Below are positions 31,763 to 32,141 of a stretch of 32,141 nucleotides of DNA, one piece after another (within the stretch, counting starts at the first letter, position 1; every line of letters begins with the position of its first letter). This DNA is from Candidatus Methanophagales archaeon (GTDB lineage Archaea; Halobacteriota; Syntropharchaeia; Alkanophagales; Methanospirareceae): positions 1-32,141 of the forward strand of contig JANJFQ010000010.1 of NCBI GenBank assembly GCA_025435355.1. The letters run 5' to 3'. The position numbers and the translations under genes are program-made. The notes under the pieces are model-generated. The model saw nothing but the letters and a program-made list of their open reading frames with translations. It was not told the DNA's origin and did no database searches.

Positions 31763-32141
31763 AAGGTTTTTAAAGAACATGGAAAACCTGTCCAAGAAGT
31801 TATCAAAAAATTCGGTGTATGTCTGGATACATATTATTACTGGTATCATCGGTATACAGAAATGGGCATTTTCGGTCTATCCGATTCCAAAAGGGGTCCA
31901 AAAACACCACATAACAAAACCAGTGACGATGTTGCATCCAAGGTCGTTGAGACCGCCAATTACCATCCAGAGCTAGATGCACCGGAAATATTGGAGGTGC
32001 TCGACTGTCCAGCCGGGCACAAACCCTCTGTCTCCACTGTACAGCGGATCTTACGATCAAAGGGGATGAATCGCTCTAGGGGACGGCGTTCAAAAAAAAC
32101 GACGGAGAATAAGAGAATAACAATTCAAGCCCACAGGAAGG
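31763..32141 (+). mobile_element. Transposase N-terminal region, partial (no start codon; cut by right edge)
   Basis: The plus strand encodes KVFKEHGKPVQEVIKKFGVCLDTYYYWYHRYTEMGIFGLSDSKRGPK...PELDAPEILEVLDCPAGHKPSVSTVQRILRSKGMNRSRGRRSKK and runs open to the window end. This is the helix-turn-helix N-terminus of a transposase (IS481/IS3-like DDE type is my best guess); the catalytic domain would be beyond the edge. No ATG, GTG or TTG precedes the homology in this frame, which runs back into the TATC repeat, so the gene is probably 5'-truncated at the microsatellite. Another frame opening at ATG 31780 is spurious. Confidence 0.65.

Overview
The window looks archaeal. Coding starts are ATG, GTG or TTG, and several sit 25-32 bases behind AT-rich TATA-like boxes. 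The gene content includes archaeal-type PEP carboxylase (broken here), a DUF432 protein beside an MscS channel, an IPCT/DIPPS-type enzyme, VapBC, an Lrp regulator and RCK-linked antiporters. Gene content and style remind me of anaerobic methane- or alkane-oxidising lineages such as ANME-1 (Methanophagales), but that is an impression; no rRNA or other marker is present to prove it.

Layout. 1-2400: accessory DNA with an orphan gene cut by the left edge, an integron attC-like site (673-761), a possible nuclease/EVE-type orphan gene and a short TPR-like gene. 2400-2970: mostly non-coding with two small ORFs, one of them a scrap of the regulator at 15906-16124. 2975-3539: vapBC. 3585-4898: radical SAM enzyme and GNAT acetyltransferase. 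4895-18897: a glycan and inositol region, nearly all on the minus strand. It contains two glycosyltransferase-GH130 pairs, another glycosyltransferase, a methyltransferase/ATP-grasp fusion, and a compact five-gene operon (Lrp, inositol-phosphate cytidylyltransferase/CDP-alcohol transferase, glycosyltransferase, GH130, inositol-3-phosphate synthase). It ends with a winged-helix regulator divergent from a GH38 alpha-mannosidase. 19003-27335: PEP carboxylase pseudogene, MscS-DUF432, glucan phosphorylase, MarC, MFS and a CPA/RCK antiporter. 27598-30122 (plus strand): glycogen-synthase-like glycosyltransferase and glycerate 2-kinase. 30105-32141: a mosaic of broken oxidoreductase and antiporter genes, a 17-copy GATA microsatellite and a transposase cut by the right edge.

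How the genes fit together. The central operon suggests synthesis of a phospho-inositol compound (di-myo-inositol-phosphate-like or a polar head group), its mannosylation by the adjacent glycosyltransferases, and recovery of mannose by GH130 phosphorylases and perhaps the GH38 enzyme. Lrp and a wHTH regulator are likely local controllers. A near-identical promoter-region element occurs before two separated genes, and its core motif recurs at a third. Glucan phosphorylase and the GlgA-like enzyme suggest storage-glycan turnover.

The strongest theme after the inositol/mannoside system is decay by internal deletion. PEP carboxylase, an MscS gene, an MFS gene, two Gfo/Idh/MocA genes and an antiporter survive only as joined or truncated pieces, and the inositol-3-phosphate synthase lacks its N-terminal NAD-binding loop.
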